Shown: in pieces, positions 32,942 through 33,650 of the stretch | Numbering within the stretch: position 1 is the stretch's first letter | Layout: each line of letters starts with the position of its first letter | Source: Mariprofundaceae bacterium | GTDB lineage: Bacteria > Pseudomonadota > Zetaproteobacteria > Mariprofundales > Mariprofundaceae | Assembly: GCA_027018975.1 (NCBI GenBank) | Contig: JALUXN010000281.1 | Span: 1-33,650, forward strand | Length of the DNA stretch: 33,650 nt | Reading direction: 5' to 3' | Notes under the pieces: generated by a model | Told to the model about the DNA's origin: nothing | Databases searched by the model: none | What the model saw: only the letters and a program-made list of their open reading frames with translations | Translations under genes and position numbers: made by a program

Positions 32942-33650
32942 TCAATATTTGGGGCCGGTGATTGCCATCGCCAATCAGAAAGGCGGGGTGGGCAAAACAA
33001 CCACGAGTGTCAATTTGGCCGCATCGCTAGCGGCGCTGGATCAGCGGGTGCTGCTGATTGATCTGGATCCCCAAGGCAATGCCACATCTGGACTCGGCAT
33101 CGAGCAGCGCTCCGTTCAGCAGGGCAGCTATCAAGTGCTCATGGATGCCTGTACGCTCTCAGAGGGCGTGGTGGCCACCGAGTTTGAACGACTATCGCTG
33201 CTGCCGGCCAGTATGGATCTGGCTGGCGCAGAGGTGGAGTTGGTGAATGAGATGGGGCGCGAATCTCGTCTCGATGCCGCCTTGACAGCGTATGATGGGG
33301 AACCGTTTGACTATCTGTTGATCGACTGCCCGCCGGCACTGGGGTTGTTGACGATCAATGCCCTCACCGCTGCGGATATGGTGCTGGTTACGCTGCAGAC
33401 AGAGTTTTATGCGATGGAGGGATTGACCCAGTTGATGGATTCGATCCGTCGTGTGCGCCAGCGATTGAATCCGGCATTGAATATGGAGGGGATTCTGTTG
33501 ACCATGGTGGATCGCCGCAATCGCCTCTCCAATCAGGTAGAGCAGGAGGTGCGGGAGTATTTCGGTTCACAGGTCTATCAGCAGATTATTCCGCGCAATG
33601 TGCGCCTCTCTGAAGCGCCGAGTTTTGGGCTGCCGGTCATGTATCACGAT
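32934..33650 (+). CDS. parA: ParA chromosome-partitioning ATPase (3' partial)
   Basis: ParA is the ATPase that moves ParB-parS complexes to separate daughter chromosomes. The 239 visible codons run off the window edge, leaving out the C-terminus. Residues 16-24 hold the deviant Walker A (KGGVGKTTT). DLDPQGNATSG and DCPPALG follow as the ParA Walker A' and B regions. The GTG at 32934 overlaps the rsmG stop by four bases and has GGGGAGG upstream. parB is expected just beyond the window. Confidence 0.96.
   Translation, partial: MKHQYLGPVIAIANQKGGVGKTTTSVNLAASLAALDQRVLLIDLDPQGNATSGLGIEQRSVQQGSYQVLMDACTLSEGVVATEFERLSLLPASMDLAGAEVELVNEMGRESRLDAALTAYDGEPFDYLLIDCPPALGLLTINALTAADMVLVTLQTEFYAMEGLTQLMDSIRRVRQRLNPALNMEGILLTMVDRRNRLSNQVEQEVREYFGSQVYQQIIPRNVRLSEAPSFGLPVMYHD

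Overview
This is a 33.65 kb chromosomal segment from a GC-rich Gram-negative bacterium. Lipoproteins with lipoboxes, predicted outer-membrane proteins, a cysDN sulfate-activation pair, bufferin genes and mnmG-rsmG-parA gene order all point to Pseudomonadota. The sulfite reductase-TusA fusion and an exopolysaccharide cluster resembling the xag-type biofilm loci would fit a Zetaproteobacterium or a related autotrophic lineage, but I cannot fix the taxon from sequence reading alone. No rRNA, tRNA, CRISPR array, integrase or transposase was seen.

Layout. (1) 1-6.1 kb, plus strand: assimilatory sulfur block. It holds the tail of a probable sulfite reductase fused to a TusA domain, an unusual radical SAM + SLC13-type transporter fusion, cysD, cysN and a small IsdG/ABM-family monooxygenase. 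(2) 6.1-8.5 kb, minus strand: a complete bufferin operon (bufA-bufB-bufC-DoxX), i.e. a periplasmic metal-buffering RiPP system. (3) 8.5-8.9 kb: non-coding, with a long hairpin-forming interspersed repeat and a perfect 17-bp inverted repeat. (4) 8.9-12.1 kb, plus strand: argC, a membrane-anchored coiled-coil protein, a gamma carbonic anhydrase-like protein and ppx; the last three overlap end to end. (5) 12.2-28.3 kb, minus strand: a lipase-like lipoprotein, then about 15 kb that reads as one surface-polysaccharide locus. In transcription order it encodes a vWA protein, a BcsB-like protein with an SH3 domain, a glycosyltransferase 2 with tandem MshEN (c-di-GMP-binding-type) domains, a polytopic membrane protein, a GH113-like lipoprotein, an outer-membrane-type protein, a secreted CotH-family kinase, an NTP/NDP-exchange-type carrier and ManC. 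(6) 28.3-30.1 kb: a second copy of the hairpin repeat and an AGCS sodium:alanine symporter (minus). (7) 30.1-33.65 kb, plus strand: mnmG, rsmG and the start of parA. Two identical parS sites carry the GTG start codons of mnmG and parA, so this end lies in the chromosome-partition, origin-proximal region.

Most interesting signals: the radical SAM-SLC13 fusion beside sulfate activation; the pairing of an exported CotH-type kinase with an ATP/ADP-translocase-like carrier inside a c-di-GMP-type exopolysaccharide locus; the interspersed hairpin repeat with a compensatory base change between copies; and the paired parS sites built into start codons.
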